Shown: piece by piece, positions 9,295-17,378 of the stretch | How the letters are laid out: each line of letters starts with the position of its first letter | How positions within the stretch are numbered: position 1 is the stretch's first letter | Source of the DNA: Thermoclostridium sp036562185 | GTDB lineage: Bacteria > Bacillota > Clostridia > DSM-8532 | Assembly: GCA_036562185.1 (NCBI GenBank) | Contig: DATCKN010000123.1 | Span: 8,534 to 72,533 of the forward strand | DNA: 64,000 nt | Direction of reading: 5' to 3' | Program-made: the position numbers and the translations under genes | Notes under the pieces: model-generated | The model's input: only the letters and a program-made list of their open reading frames with translations | What the model was told of the DNA's origin: nothing | Databases searched by the model: none

Positions 9295-9384
9295 ATGTTT
9301 AACGGCCTTTAAAATAAAGAACCTGTTATTGCGGTTATAACAGGAATATTAACAATGCTTGTTCTGAACCTGCTGTATATATAA
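9295..9384 (+). pseudogene. Possible tiny membrane-protein frame interrupted by a stop
   Basis: An ATG at 9295 after CCGGAGGA begins MFNGL and then meets TAA (9310-9312). The same frame continues as NKEPVIAVITGILTMLVLNL followed by LYI and a stop, which is a convincing single membrane helix. It could be a broken small membrane protein, a five-residue leader peptide, or chance. An inverted repeat (CCTGTTAT at 9322, ATAACAGG at 9337) lies within it. The rest of the 9131-9452 gap shows no other supported gene. Confidence 0.2.
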
Positions 9385-9452
9385 CTTTCTGAATACCTAT
9401 CACAGGATTAAGGAAAGATAGAAGATGGAGATCTTAATTTCGGAGGACTATT

Positions 9453-10166
9453 ATGCCAATAGTTGCTGTTGTAATTATAAGATCCTTCATTGGATTTTTT
9501 TTGTTGCTTGTATTGGTAAAACTTATAGGCAAACAGCAGGTAACCCAGCTTACTTTTTTTGACTATATTGTAGGAATTACGATAGGATCGATGGCTTCAA
9601 CGCTGTCGGTCCAGGTAAATGAAAACACTTGGGCAACCATTGCGGGAATGGTGGTCTGGACTTTGCTTGCAATTATTCTTGCAGTTATTGGCATAAAAAG
9701 CCCCTTTTTAAGAAAGGTTATTGAAGGGGTTCCTGAAATTGTTATTCAGAATGGGAAAATTAAGATTGATGTATTAAAAAGAAATAAATTGTCAATGGAA
9801 GACTTAATGATGATGCTCAGAAGCAAGGATGTATTCAGGGTTGATGATGTGGAATTTGCAGTGCTGGAGCAAAACGGAAAGTTGAGCGTATTGCTGAAAT
9901 CACAGAAAAAACCGTTAACGCCGCAGGATATGAATATATCCACCAAATACAACGGTTTGCCTACAAATTTGATTGTAGACGGGCGTCTCAACATGGAGGC
10001 TCTGAAATCTGTAAATTTGACAAAGGCTTATCTCGAGCACCACTTAAGAAAAAAGGGTATCACCGATATCAATGATATATTCCTTGCACAGCTGGATACC
10101 CAGGGAAACCTTTATATTGACATGAAAGACAATGAAACCGCATATACAATATCGCTTAAGGAATAG
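9453..10166 (+). CDS. DUF421 membrane protein (YetF/YrbG-like)
   Basis: A 237-residue membrane protein of the YetF family. Three hydrophobic segments fill residues 1-80 (FIGFFLLLVLVKLIGKQQV marks the first), and a cytoplasmic domain follows. The family signature FFDYIVGITIGSMASTLSV is at about residues 33-51. The conserved soluble part includes GVPEIVIQNGKI and EVLR-like segments (LMMMLRSKDVFRVDDVEFAV). Relatives are linked to sporulation or spore germination in Bacillus, but the biochemical role is unknown. The start follows CGGAGGA. It is followed 11 bases later by a DUF4363 lipoprotein, a pairing commonly seen in Clostridia. Confidence 0.9.
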   Translation: MPIVAVVIIRSFIGFFLLLVLVKLIGKQQVTQLTFFDYIVGITIGSMASTLSVQVNENTWATIAGMVVWTLLAIILAVIGIKSPFLRKVIEGVPEIVIQNGKIKIDVLKRNKLSMEDLMMMLRSKDVFRVDDVEFAVLEQNGKLSVLLKSQKKPLTPQDMNISTKYNGLPTNLIVDGRLNMEALKSVNLTKAYLEHHLRKKGITDINDIFLAQLDTQGNLYIDMKDNETAYTISLKE

Positions 10167-10177
10167 AAGGTGGGAAA

Positions 10178-10531
10178 TTGAAAAGGGCTATATTCTTAAT
10201 AATATCCTTTCTGATATTCAGTACTGCCGGTTGCACATTATTTAAAGGCCCGCTGGATAAAAGAACCGGATTTTCACAATCCCTGTCTGCACTGGAAAAG
10301 GCAATTGTTGAAGAAAATTATGAAACGGCAAATGAACGTTTAACTGTTTCGAACGAGAAATGGGAAAAGATCAAACCGTTCATGCAGATTGAAGTGGATC
10401 ACGATATTGTAAATGATATCGAATCCGAATTAACGGCACTTTCCGCGTATATAGAAACAGGGAACAAGTCACAGGCGCTTGCTTCAATAAGAATCATTAT
10501 TAATATGTGGTCAGACATCGGTACCAAATAA
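10178..10531 (+). CDS. DUF4363-family lipoprotein
   Basis: Small lipoprotein of 117 residues. A short signal peptide ends in the lipobox STAGC (Cys19), and a mature helical domain follows (two long amphipathic helices, ALEKAIVEENYETANERLTV and a C-terminal ALASIRIIINMWSDIG). The start is TTG at 10178 after AAGGTGGGA. It sits directly behind the DUF421 gene and is probably co-transcribed, which suggests the two proteins work together at the membrane. The function is not known. Confidence 0.8.
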   Translation: MKRAIFLIISFLIFSTAGCTLFKGPLDKRTGFSQSLSALEKAIVEENYETANERLTVSNEKWEKIKPFMQIEVDHDIVNDIESELTALSAYIETGNKSQALASIRIIINMWSDIGTK

Positions 10532-10693
10532 GGTTTCAAATTACCCGTAGGGAAAAATGCAGGAAGCGGTATATTGAATCCTTTATCGTGCAGCCTGGAC
10601 AGGTATTCACAGAATTTATAATCATCTCAAAATATTGTACTGCCGGCGGAAATGTGATAATATAATTTTAAAAGTGAACAGGGGTTTATTATT

Positions 10694-11296
10694 GTGCAAG
10701 TTTTGAAGGATGAAGTTCGCAACAGTATACTTGCGGCTGCAAAAACGCTTTTTTACCAAAAGGGGTATAATAATGCCTCCATACGCGATATTGCCAGAAA
10801 TTCGGGTATAACGGTGGGTAATGTGTACCGGTATTTTCCCAATAAGGAAAGTGTTCTTGAGGGGATTGTGTCACCGGTTTATGAAAAAATAATGGACTAC
10901 ATAGCCATTTCGGAAAGGTATATAAAAGCCGGCGAGAACAAGACCTTCGAGGATTTCAGAAATGAAATCAACCACTATATGTTGCAAATAACAAAAGAAT
11001 TCAGGCTTGAACTGTTGATTCTCTTTAAAGGTACTCAGGGCACAAAATTTGAAAAGACAAGAGGTGAGTTAATTTCATTGATTGAAAACCGGATTTATGA
11101 AGGATTGTTTAAAAGGCAGAGCATGGAAGAAAAAGAAGCGGCATTCTTTTCAAAAATTGTAGCCCGTTCGTTTTTAGACAGCCTGATAATGGTTATAGCA
11201 GAGACAGAAGACAATGAAAAGCTGAAAAAGCTGATTTACCGTTTGAACGATTTTTACTTCAACCATTTAAGCAGCAGATTTGATTCCGAGGACTAA
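10694..11296 (+). CDS. TetR-family transcriptional regulator
   Basis: A 200-residue repressor-type protein. The N-terminal helix-turn-helix is clear: ILAAAKTLFYQKGYNNASIR (about residues 12-31), then DIARNSGITVGNVYRYFPNK (about 32-51). The rest is the helical ligand-binding and dimerisation domain. The start is GTG at 10694, nine bases after AGGGG. It lies 120 bases upstream of the adaptor-RND transporter pair in the same direction and very likely controls it, as TetR proteins commonly do for efflux pumps. The ligand cannot be inferred. Confidence 0.92.
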   Translation: MQVLKDEVRNSILAAAKTLFYQKGYNNASIRDIARNSGITVGNVYRYFPNKESVLEGIVSPVYEKIMDYIAISERYIKAGENKTFEDFRNEINHYMLQITKEFRLELLILFKGTQGTKFEKTRGELISLIENRIYEGLFKRQSMEEKEAAFFSKIVARSFLDSLIMVIAETEDNEKLKKLIYRLNDFYFNHLSSRFDSED

Positions 11297-11417
11297 TTTT
11301 TTTTAACATAATAATGAACGCTTGTTTACTATTGTTTACTAATGAATACATATTTTATGCAAAAACGCAGGATTATTTGCTTATATGCAAAAACTTCCTG
11401 GAATGAGGTGTTATTTT

Positions 11418-12638
11418 ATGAGAAAACGAATTATGCTGATTTTTATCGTATGTTTTTTGCTCTTGGCTACAGGATGTTCTAATCGGGAGATATGGCAAAA
11501 AACAGAGAAAGTGGTTCCTGTAAGTGTATACCAGGTTTCTGAGAATCAGCGTCAGCGCATATCCCGATATATAGGAACGGTTCAGCCCGAAAAGACGGTT
11601 AACCTGTCCTTCAAGATTGGTGGACGGATTGACAGCGTCCGGGTTAAAAAAGGTGATATTGTCAAAAAAGGAGATGTGCTGGTCTCACTGGACAAGACAG
11701 ATTTATTATATGCTGAAAACCTTGCAAAATCCCAGCTGGAAATGGCGTTGGCCCAATATGAGAAGGCTTCCAACGGGGCAACCGAGGAGGATATTGAACA
11801 GGCAAGGCTTAATGTAGTTAAGGCCGAAGATGCATACAATTATGCATTGGACAGGTTCAGTGAAGTTAAGGAATTATACCAGAAAGGCACCGCCACAAAG
11901 CAGGCGTACGAGCAGGCAGAACTCGAAGTGAAAATGAGGGAATCCGATCTGAAGCTTGCCAGGGAAATACAGGCCCAGGTTCAAAAAGGAGCAAGATATG
12001 AAGAAATAAAAGCACTGTCTGCCCAGGTGGAAAGTGCAAGGACAGAATATAATTACAGAAAGTCCCAGCTGGACGAAGCAACCTTAAAATCGCCCATTGA
12101 CGGTACTGTGCTTGAGGTTTTATGCGAAGAAGGGGAAATGGCAGGTGCGGGTTATCCGGTGATTGTTGTTTGCAGCGACAACAGGATTATAAATGTGGGT
12201 GTGCCTGAAAAAGAACTTAAAAATATTACAATTGAAACAGAAGTAAAAATTGAAAAGGATGACAGGGAATTTCAATCAAAAATCAAACGGATTTCAGATG
12301 TTCCCGATACCACAACAGGCCTGTACAATATTGAAATCGCCTGTGACGAATTGGATGAACCCTTCGGGGCAAGTGTTAAAGTGCATTTTTCATTAGGAAC
12401 CGAAAAGGGTATTTATATTCCGATTTCAGCAATTTTAAATGACGGGACCGATTTTGTATTTACTGTTTCCCAGGACAGGGCGGTACGAAAAAACATAACG
12501 ATTGAAGAAGTATATAATTTTGAAGCCAGGGTGACCGGGCTGGATAATGGCGATTTATTGATTACATCGGGTATAAGCCGGCTGAGCGCCGGGGATAGGA
12601 TAACGGTAAAAGAGGTGGATTATGGGACGAATAATTGA
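11418..12638 (+). CDS. RND efflux adaptor (HlyD/AcrA-like membrane fusion lipoprotein)
   Basis: Membrane-fusion component of an efflux pump, 406 residues. The lipobox LATGC (Cys20) anchors it outside the cytoplasmic membrane. The order is typical: biotinyl-lipoyl half (GRIDSVRVKKGDIVKKGDVL), a long coiled-coil hairpin (about residues 95-215), the second lipoyl half (ATLKSPIDGTVLEVLCEEGE), then beta-barrel and proximal domains. The ATG at 11418 after GAGGTG is preferred to an ATG at 11385. The last 17 bases overlap the RND gene, so the two are translationally coupled. Confidence 0.92.
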   Translation: MRKRIMLIFIVCFLLLATGCSNREIWQKTEKVVPVSVYQVSENQRQRISRYIGTVQPEKTVNLSFKIGGRIDSVRVKKGDIVKKGDVLVSLDKTDLLYAENLAKSQLEMALAQYEKASNGATEEDIEQARLNVVKAEDAYNYALDRFSEVKELYQKGTATKQAYEQAELEVKMRESDLKLAREIQAQVQKGARYEEIKALSAQVESARTEYNYRKSQLDEATLKSPIDGTVLEVLCEEGEMAGAGYPVIVVCSDNRIINVGVPEKELKNITIETEVKIEKDDREFQSKIKRISDVPDTTTGLYNIEIACDELDEPFGASVKVHFSLGTEKGIYIPISAILNDGTDFVFTVSQDRAVRKNITIEEVYNFEARVTGLDNGDLLITSGISRLSAGDRITVKEVDYGTNN

Positions 12639-15600
12639 ACTGATTATCAAAAAGAGGAAAATTACATTGTTCGCCATTATCCTGGTTATAGTTTTCGGGA
12701 TATACAGTTACTATATTATGCCAAAGCAGGAATCACCCGATATCAGTGTTACTGTGGCTATGATAACCACAGTATACCCGGGGGCATCATCCGAGGATGT
12801 GGAGCGCAATGTTACGCGTAAAATAGAAGACAAGGTATTGGAAGTAACGGGCTTTAAAACCGTAAGTTCGACATCGCAAAATAATTTATCGGTGGTTGTC
12901 CTGGAACTGGAAACCGGTACTGACGTAGATAAGGCATGGAACCAGCTAAGGCAGAAAATGGATGAAGTACAGGCAGAACTTCCGGAAGAATGTGATGAGA
13001 TAAATATAAATACCGATTTGTACCAGACTGCAGGAATGATAATCAGTTTATCCGGACCGAACTATTCATATTATGAACTTGCAGCCTATGCTGAAAAATT
13101 AAAGGATAAGCTTATCGATATTGATGGTATTACACGGATTGAAGTAGTCGGAGAACAGGAAAATGAAATATGCGTTGAAGTGGACACAGAGAAATTAAAC
13201 AGTTTACCGCTGTCCCTTGAAGATGTGGCGAACATAATACAGGCCCAGAATGTGGAAATACCGTTGGGGTCTCTTGAAGACGACAAAAGTAAGATTAGCG
13301 TTACATTGGGAGGAAATTTGTCATCAGTATCAGATATAGAAAATATTGTGCTGTTAACATCTGCTGAAAACCGCAGTGTCGTCAGAATCAAGGATATTGC
13401 AGATGTCTACTATAAGCTTCAGGATTCAAACAATAAGATTAAGACAAATGGTGAAAATGCAGTTCTGATTACAGGGTATTTTCAGGGAGAACGAAATATT
13501 ATAATTATTGGTGAAGAAGTTGATAAACGGATTAATGCCTTTAAGGAAGAACTGCCCGATGACCTGCATTTTACCAAGGTTTTATATCAGCCCGATGATG
13601 TGGGAAATGCGGTTAATGATTTCATACTGAACCTTGTTGAAGGTGTTATTTTTGTTATCATTGTTGTTTTTGCAGGAATGGGTTTCAGAAATGCCATTCT
13701 TGTTTCAACCTCAATTCCTCTTTCAATTTTGCTTACTTTTATTACCATGAGGCTTATGGATATTCACATCCATCAGATTTCAGTTGCAGCGCTGATAATT
13801 GCCCTTGGTATGCTCGTTGACAATGCCATTGTTGTAAGTGATGCCATTCAGGTGAGAATTGACAATGGGGAAGAAAAGCTCAAAGCCTGTGTTGAAGGAG
13901 CAAAAGAAGTGGCCATGCCGGTTCTTATGTCAACATTGACAACGGTGGGAGCTTTTCTTCCTTTGCTGTTGCTTTCAGGCATGGCAGGCGAATTTATCCG
14001 CAGTGTCCCGCAGATAGTCATAATATCACTGTCTGCATCGTATATTGCAGCTGTTTTCATATCCCCGGTAATGGCCTATGTTTTCTTTAAACCGTCAAAA
14101 GACAAGGAGAAAAAGCACAGGGCCAGGACATTTTTTGCGAACCTTTTACGGAGTGCACTGAAAAGGAAAAAGCTCACGATGTTTTTTACTCTTGTATTGC
14201 TGGCATTGGCAGTATGGCTTGCCGGCATTCTTGGCCTTCAGTTTTTCCCGAAGGCAGATACGAATAAAATCTTAATCGACATCCAGCATGACCATGCAAA
14301 TGATATAAACAAGACCGAGCAGCTGGCAGATCAGGTAGCTGATATAATTACCAGGCAGGCCGAGGTTACGGGGTATACCGTTGCTATCGGGGATGGGCTG
14401 CCAAAACTGTATTATTCGATGCCTCCTGCGATGCGTGCCCAGGACTATGCCCAGATGGTATTCACCGTTGATTTGGACAACGGGGGAAGATTTAAAACCA
14501 ACGAAGAGTTTGCAATTTACCTGCAGGAGATTTTAGACACAGAGATAGCCACCGGAACTGCAACAGTAAAGCTCCTGGAACAGGGCGAACCTATCGGTGC
14601 ACCTGTAAGGATAAGGATACTGGGACAAAATTATGATGATTTAGCACGGGTATCGGAAGAGATCAAGAGCATACTGAAGTCCATCAATGGAACCTTTAAT
14701 GTCAGGGATGACTACAGCGACAATATATTTGATTACTATATTGAGTTAGACACTGATGAAACATTAAGAATGGGTCTGACAAATTATGATGTTCAAAAGG
14801 AACTTAATATAGCGCTTATGGGCAGAAACGCCGGAAATCTGAATGCCGATTCGGGCGTTGCCAAATACACGGGCAGTAAGCAAATCCCGGTTAAAGTAAT
14901 ATCAGATATAGAAAATATCGATGATTTGAAAAACTTTGCGGTAAAGTCCACTGCTACCGGAAGGAAAACCCTTTTAAAACAGGTATCCGAAGTAGGATTG
15001 AAGCCTAAAATTTCGAAAGTTAAAAAATATGACAGGGTTCCTACTGTAACGGTATACAGTGATGTCAGCAAAGGATACAGTTCTGTCGATATACAGAAGC
15101 AGGTCGAGAAAGAACTTGAAAGTGTAGACATGGGAGAAGCCAGGGTGGTTTTTGACGGCGAAAGAGAGTCAATTTTAAAATATTTCGGCAATATTGGCGT
15201 TCTTGGAATTATGGCTGCATTCATTATATATCTTATGTTGCTCATAGAATTCGGGAATTTCTCGCACCCGTTTGTAATCATGGTCACAATACCGTTGTCG
15301 GCTGTAGGCTCTATAATAGGACTGTATCTGTTCAAGCAGCCATTGTCGTTTACATCGTTCATGGGTATAGTAAGTTTGTTTGGCATTGTTGTAAATAATG
15401 CGATAGTCCTGGTGGACTACGTTAATAACCTGAAATCATCGGGCAAGAGTACTGAAGAAGCATGTATTGATGCCGTTATGCGCCGGTTCAGGCCTATAAT
15501 GCTTACAACAATCACCACTTTGGTAGGCCTTGTTCCGTTAATCGTGTCAGGCAGCAACCTGTTTACGCCGATGTCCATATCCCTTGCCTCGGGGCTGGCG

Positions 15601-15675
15601 GTATCTACACTGTTAACGCTTGTTATAATTCCTGTTGTTTATTCGATGGTTGAAAAAATGCTACATAAGAAATAA
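12622..15675 (+). CDS. RND-family efflux transporter (AcrB/CzcA-like)
   Basis: Proton-driven exporter of 1017 residues with the classic duplicated layout. TM1 is at residues 10-30, a large extracytoplasmic domain runs to about 330, six helices follow (about 335-490), TM7 is near 520, a second large domain runs to about 850, and six final helices end the protein. The proton-relay helix reads ALGMLVDNAIVVSDAI, with one Asp where AcrB has two adjacent Asp. The matching helix in the second half is FGIVVNNAIVLVDYV. It starts inside the adaptor gene after AGAGGTGGA. No outer-membrane channel gene is present, as expected in a single-membrane bacterium. The substrate is unknown. Confidence 0.93.
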   Translation: MGRIIELIIKKRKITLFAIILVIVFGIYSYYIMPKQESPDISVTVAMITTVYPGASSEDVERNVTRKIEDKVLEVTGFKTVSSTSQNNLSVVVLELETGTDVDKAWNQLRQKMDEVQAELPEECDEININTDLYQTAGMIISLSGPNYSYYELAAYAEKLKDKLIDIDGITRIEVVGEQENEICVEVDTEKLNSLPLSLEDVANIIQAQNVEIPLGSLEDDKSKISVTLGGNLSSVSDIENIVLLTSAENRSVVRIKDIADVYYKLQDSNNKIKTNGENAVLITGYFQGERNIIIIGEEVDKRINAFKEELPDDLHFTKVLYQPDDVGNAVNDFILNLVEGVIFVIIVVFAGMGFRNAILVSTSIPLSILLTFITMRLMDIHIHQISVAALIIALGMLVDNAIVVSDAIQVRIDNGEEKLKACVEGAKEVAMPVLMSTLTTVGAFLPLLLLSGMAGEFIRSVPQIVIISLSASYIAAVFISPVMAYVFFKPSKDKEKKHRARTFFANLLRSALKRKKLTMFFTLVLLALAVWLAGILGLQFFPKADTNKILIDIQHDHANDINKTEQLADQVADIITRQAEVTGYTVAIGDGLPKLYYSMPPAMRAQDYAQMVFTVDLDNGGRFKTNEEFAIYLQEILDTEIATGTATVKLLEQGEPIGAPVRIRILGQNYDDLARVSEEIKSILKSINGTFNVRDDYSDNIFDYYIELDTDETLRMGLTNYDVQKELNIALMGRNAGNLNADSGVAKYTGSKQIPVKVISDIENIDDLKNFAVKSTATGRKTLLKQVSEVGLKPKISKVKKYDRVPTVTVYSDVSKGYSSVDIQKQVEKELESVDMGEARVVFDGERESILKYFGNIGVLGIMAAFIIYLMLLIEFGNFSHPFVIMVTIPLSAVGSIIGLYLFKQPLSFTSFMGIVSLFGIVVNNAIVLVDYVNNLKSSGKSTEEACIDAVMRRFRPIMLTTITTLVGLVPLIVSGSNLFTPMSISLASGLAVSTLLTLVIIPVVYSMVEKMLHKK

Positions 15676-15707
15676 ACGGGAGGTGGGAATTCCCATCTCC
15701 CGTTTTT
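15676..15707. terminator. Bidirectional terminator between RND gene and PrcB-domain gene
   Basis: A 13-bp stem (ACGGGAGGTGGGA with TCCCATCTCCCGT, one wobble) is followed by TTTTT rightward and an A-rich flank on the left, serving both converging genes. Confidence 0.88.
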
Positions 15708-15711
15708 AAGA

Positions 15712-16908
15712 CTATTTAAAATTTACAATACCGGCCGGAGAAGAGTTTTTAATTTCTCCATGAACCTTGTTTATGCCGGTCCCTTCAATTCTGATTACCG
15801 TATAAGGCCAGGTAATTACCTGGGTTACCATCATATCAGGATCAGGACTGTTAACATTTGCAAGAACGTAAACATCACCGGATTGATCTCTTGTCACTTC
15901 TTCGACAATTACCGAATATCCACCTGTATTTTTTTGCCCGGCGGCAACAAGGACATATACATATTCACCAATTTGCTTACTGTGAATTCCCGCTTCGGTA
16001 TACAGCTGGTTTATCCACGCCGACAGCTCTTCATTTGCTGCGATGATTTCCGGATTTACGGTTTCAAACCATAGTTCATCATTATTTTTGGATGAATGAT
16101 CATTTATATCCCCATCCACTGTGACTTCTTCACCGCCGTCAATAACTATCAATCTGTATGGATACGTAATAACCTGGGTTACCATCATATCCGGAGACGG
16201 TTCAATTACTTCTGTGTCAATATAGATTCTTCCAGGAGAAACCTGTGTAATGCTTCCGATTTCTATTGAATACCCGCCTGTTGGCTTTTCTCCTGCACAA
16301 ATCAAAACGTAGTTTTTGCCATTGAATATTCTGTGGTATATACCCTTGTTGTGCATGTTTTCCTGCACCCAGGAATCCAAATCAACGTCTGATATCTCTG
16401 AAATATTAATCTCTTCGTATTCCACCGGTCTTTCAACAGGTATTATATCAAATTCTTTTTCAAAAGAAATCAGGACGGCATTGGTAACGGGATCCCATTC
16501 CACAATTGCGCCAAGGTATTCAGCAACAAAACGCAACGGGATATAAACCTCTCCGTCAAGTATAAAAGGTGCCACATCCATTTCAGTTATTTCGGGTATA
16601 CCTGTAAAATCGAATTTTCTGTATATCGATGCTTTTTTCTCCCCAACGGTAAGTTGAATTGTTAAGTACGTTCCGTCTATTATTATGGATCCTGTATCTT
16701 TATCGAATTTTGGCTCAACACCTGCTTTTTTGAAAAAGTCAGAGTCAAGAGTCACCATTGTTCTTTGTTCTTTAAATACAGGTGGTGTAATCAATTGAAC
16801 TTTCTCGTCGTTAAAAAACACCGAAATCTCCTGCTTGGCAAATGCTGCCGATGAAAACATTGATACAAAAAGTGCCAGTAAAATAAGTAATAATGGAATT
16901 TTTTTCAT
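15712..16908 (-). CDS. Secreted protein: copper-amine-oxidase-N-like domain plus two PrcB-type domains
   Basis: Exported protein of 398 residues. A signal peptide ends near SAAFA (residue 24). Residues about 28-150 form the stalk-like copper amine oxidase N-terminal domain frequent in Clostridial surface proteins (GEVYIPLRFVAEYLGAIVEW, AVLISF). Two repeats related to the PrcB C-terminal domain follow, each with Y-V-L-(I/V)-x-A-G-x-K-x-T-G-G-Y-S (about 205-222 and 320-337) and each ending in a near-identical DMMVTQVITYPY or DMMVTQVITWPY segment. The duplication is visible by eye. No catalytic residue set is recognised; a protein-binding or protease-associated role is inferred from PrcB. The start follows AGGGAG. 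Confidence 0.82.
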   Translation of the reverse strand: MKKIPLLLILLALFVSMFSSAAFAKQEISVFFNDEKVQLITPPVFKEQRTMVTLDSDFFKKAGVEPKFDKDTGSIIIDGTYLTIQLTVGEKKASIYRKFDFTGIPEITEMDVAPFILDGEVYIPLRFVAEYLGAIVEWDPVTNAVLISFEKEFDIIPVERPVEYEEINISEISDVDLDSWVQENMHNKGIYHRIFNGKNYVLICAGEKPTGGYSIEIGSITQVSPGRIYIDTEVIEPSPDMMVTQVITYPYRLIVIDGGEEVTVDGDINDHSSKNNDELWFETVNPEIIAANEELSAWINQLYTEAGIHSKQIGEYVYVLVAAGQKNTGGYSVIVEEVTRDQSGDVYVLANVNSPDPDMMVTQVITWPYTVIRIEGTGINKVHGEIKNSSPAGIVNFK

Positions 16909-17087
16909 GTCATCATCTCCCTTTCTGTTTTTTACGTTGAATTAGACTGATAACGGTAAAAAAAGTTCATTCTTTTGCCAATATGTAATCATATTGTAAT
17001 TTTTACCGCTATAATTATTCTTTCTCTTTACATTAATGAAAAGTGAAGGTAATATTAATAGAGTGGCAAATTTAAGGAGGTTTCACC

Positions 17088-17186
17088 ATGCCTAATTTTG
17101 CATTTAAATTTATTGACAGAGCATTTGACACGATTGATCGTTTACGTGGAGTTAACCTGCATTCTCAAGGCATATCTTATCTTTAA
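17088..17186 (+). CDS. Small 32-residue protein of unknown function
   Basis: The frame begins MPNFAFKFIDRAFDTIDRLR and continues GVNLHSQGISYL before TAA. The ribosome binding site is one of the strongest in the window (TTTAAGGAGG, eight bases before the ATG), which is why I include it. The N-terminal 20 residues form an amphipathic helix with alternating Phe/Ile and charged residues. A TATAAT at 17010 may be its promoter -10. It precedes the ABC exporter pair at 17379 in the same direction, separated by a structured leader. It could be an exported or signalling peptide, an exporter-associated small protein, or a leader peptide. I recognise no family. Confidence 0.5.
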   Translation: MPNFAFKFIDRAFDTIDRLRGVNLHSQGISYL

Positions 17187-17304
17187 CACCTTTTTGAAGT
17201 TAAGAGGCTGCGGGTTCATTAAGAATCTGTAGCCTTTATTAGATTATGGCGTGAAGCAATACTCAACGTACATTGTAAATAATAATGATAACAAGGTGCT
17301 GTTG

Positions 17305-17343
17305 CGCCCGCGATATTAAGCTTAAATTTCACGCAGGCGTTTT
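17305..17343 (+). promoter_or_regulatory. Attenuator-like hairpin upstream of ABC exporter
   Basis: CGCCCGCG (17305-17312) pairs with CGCAGGCG (17332-17339) with one mismatch around an inner palindrome TTAAGCTTAA, followed by TTTT. It lies 36 bases before the exporter start. It may be an intrinsic terminator for the small gene at 17088 or an attenuator controlling read-through. The remaining 17187-17304 stretch also has a 7-bp hairpin (AGGCTGC with GTAGCCT) but no supported gene. Confidence 0.45.
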
Positions 17344-17378
17344 AAACAGAGTCTGACTCTGACAGCAGGGAGGGTTAT

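Noticed and set aside
9109..9312. 67-codon open frame on the plus strand
   Set aside because: It starts inside a terminator hairpin, has no ribosome binding site, and covers an apparent promoter region.
14793..15386. 197-codon antisense frame inside the RND gene
   Set aside because: It is a shadow of the RND coding sequence; the sense protein has clear family motifs throughout.
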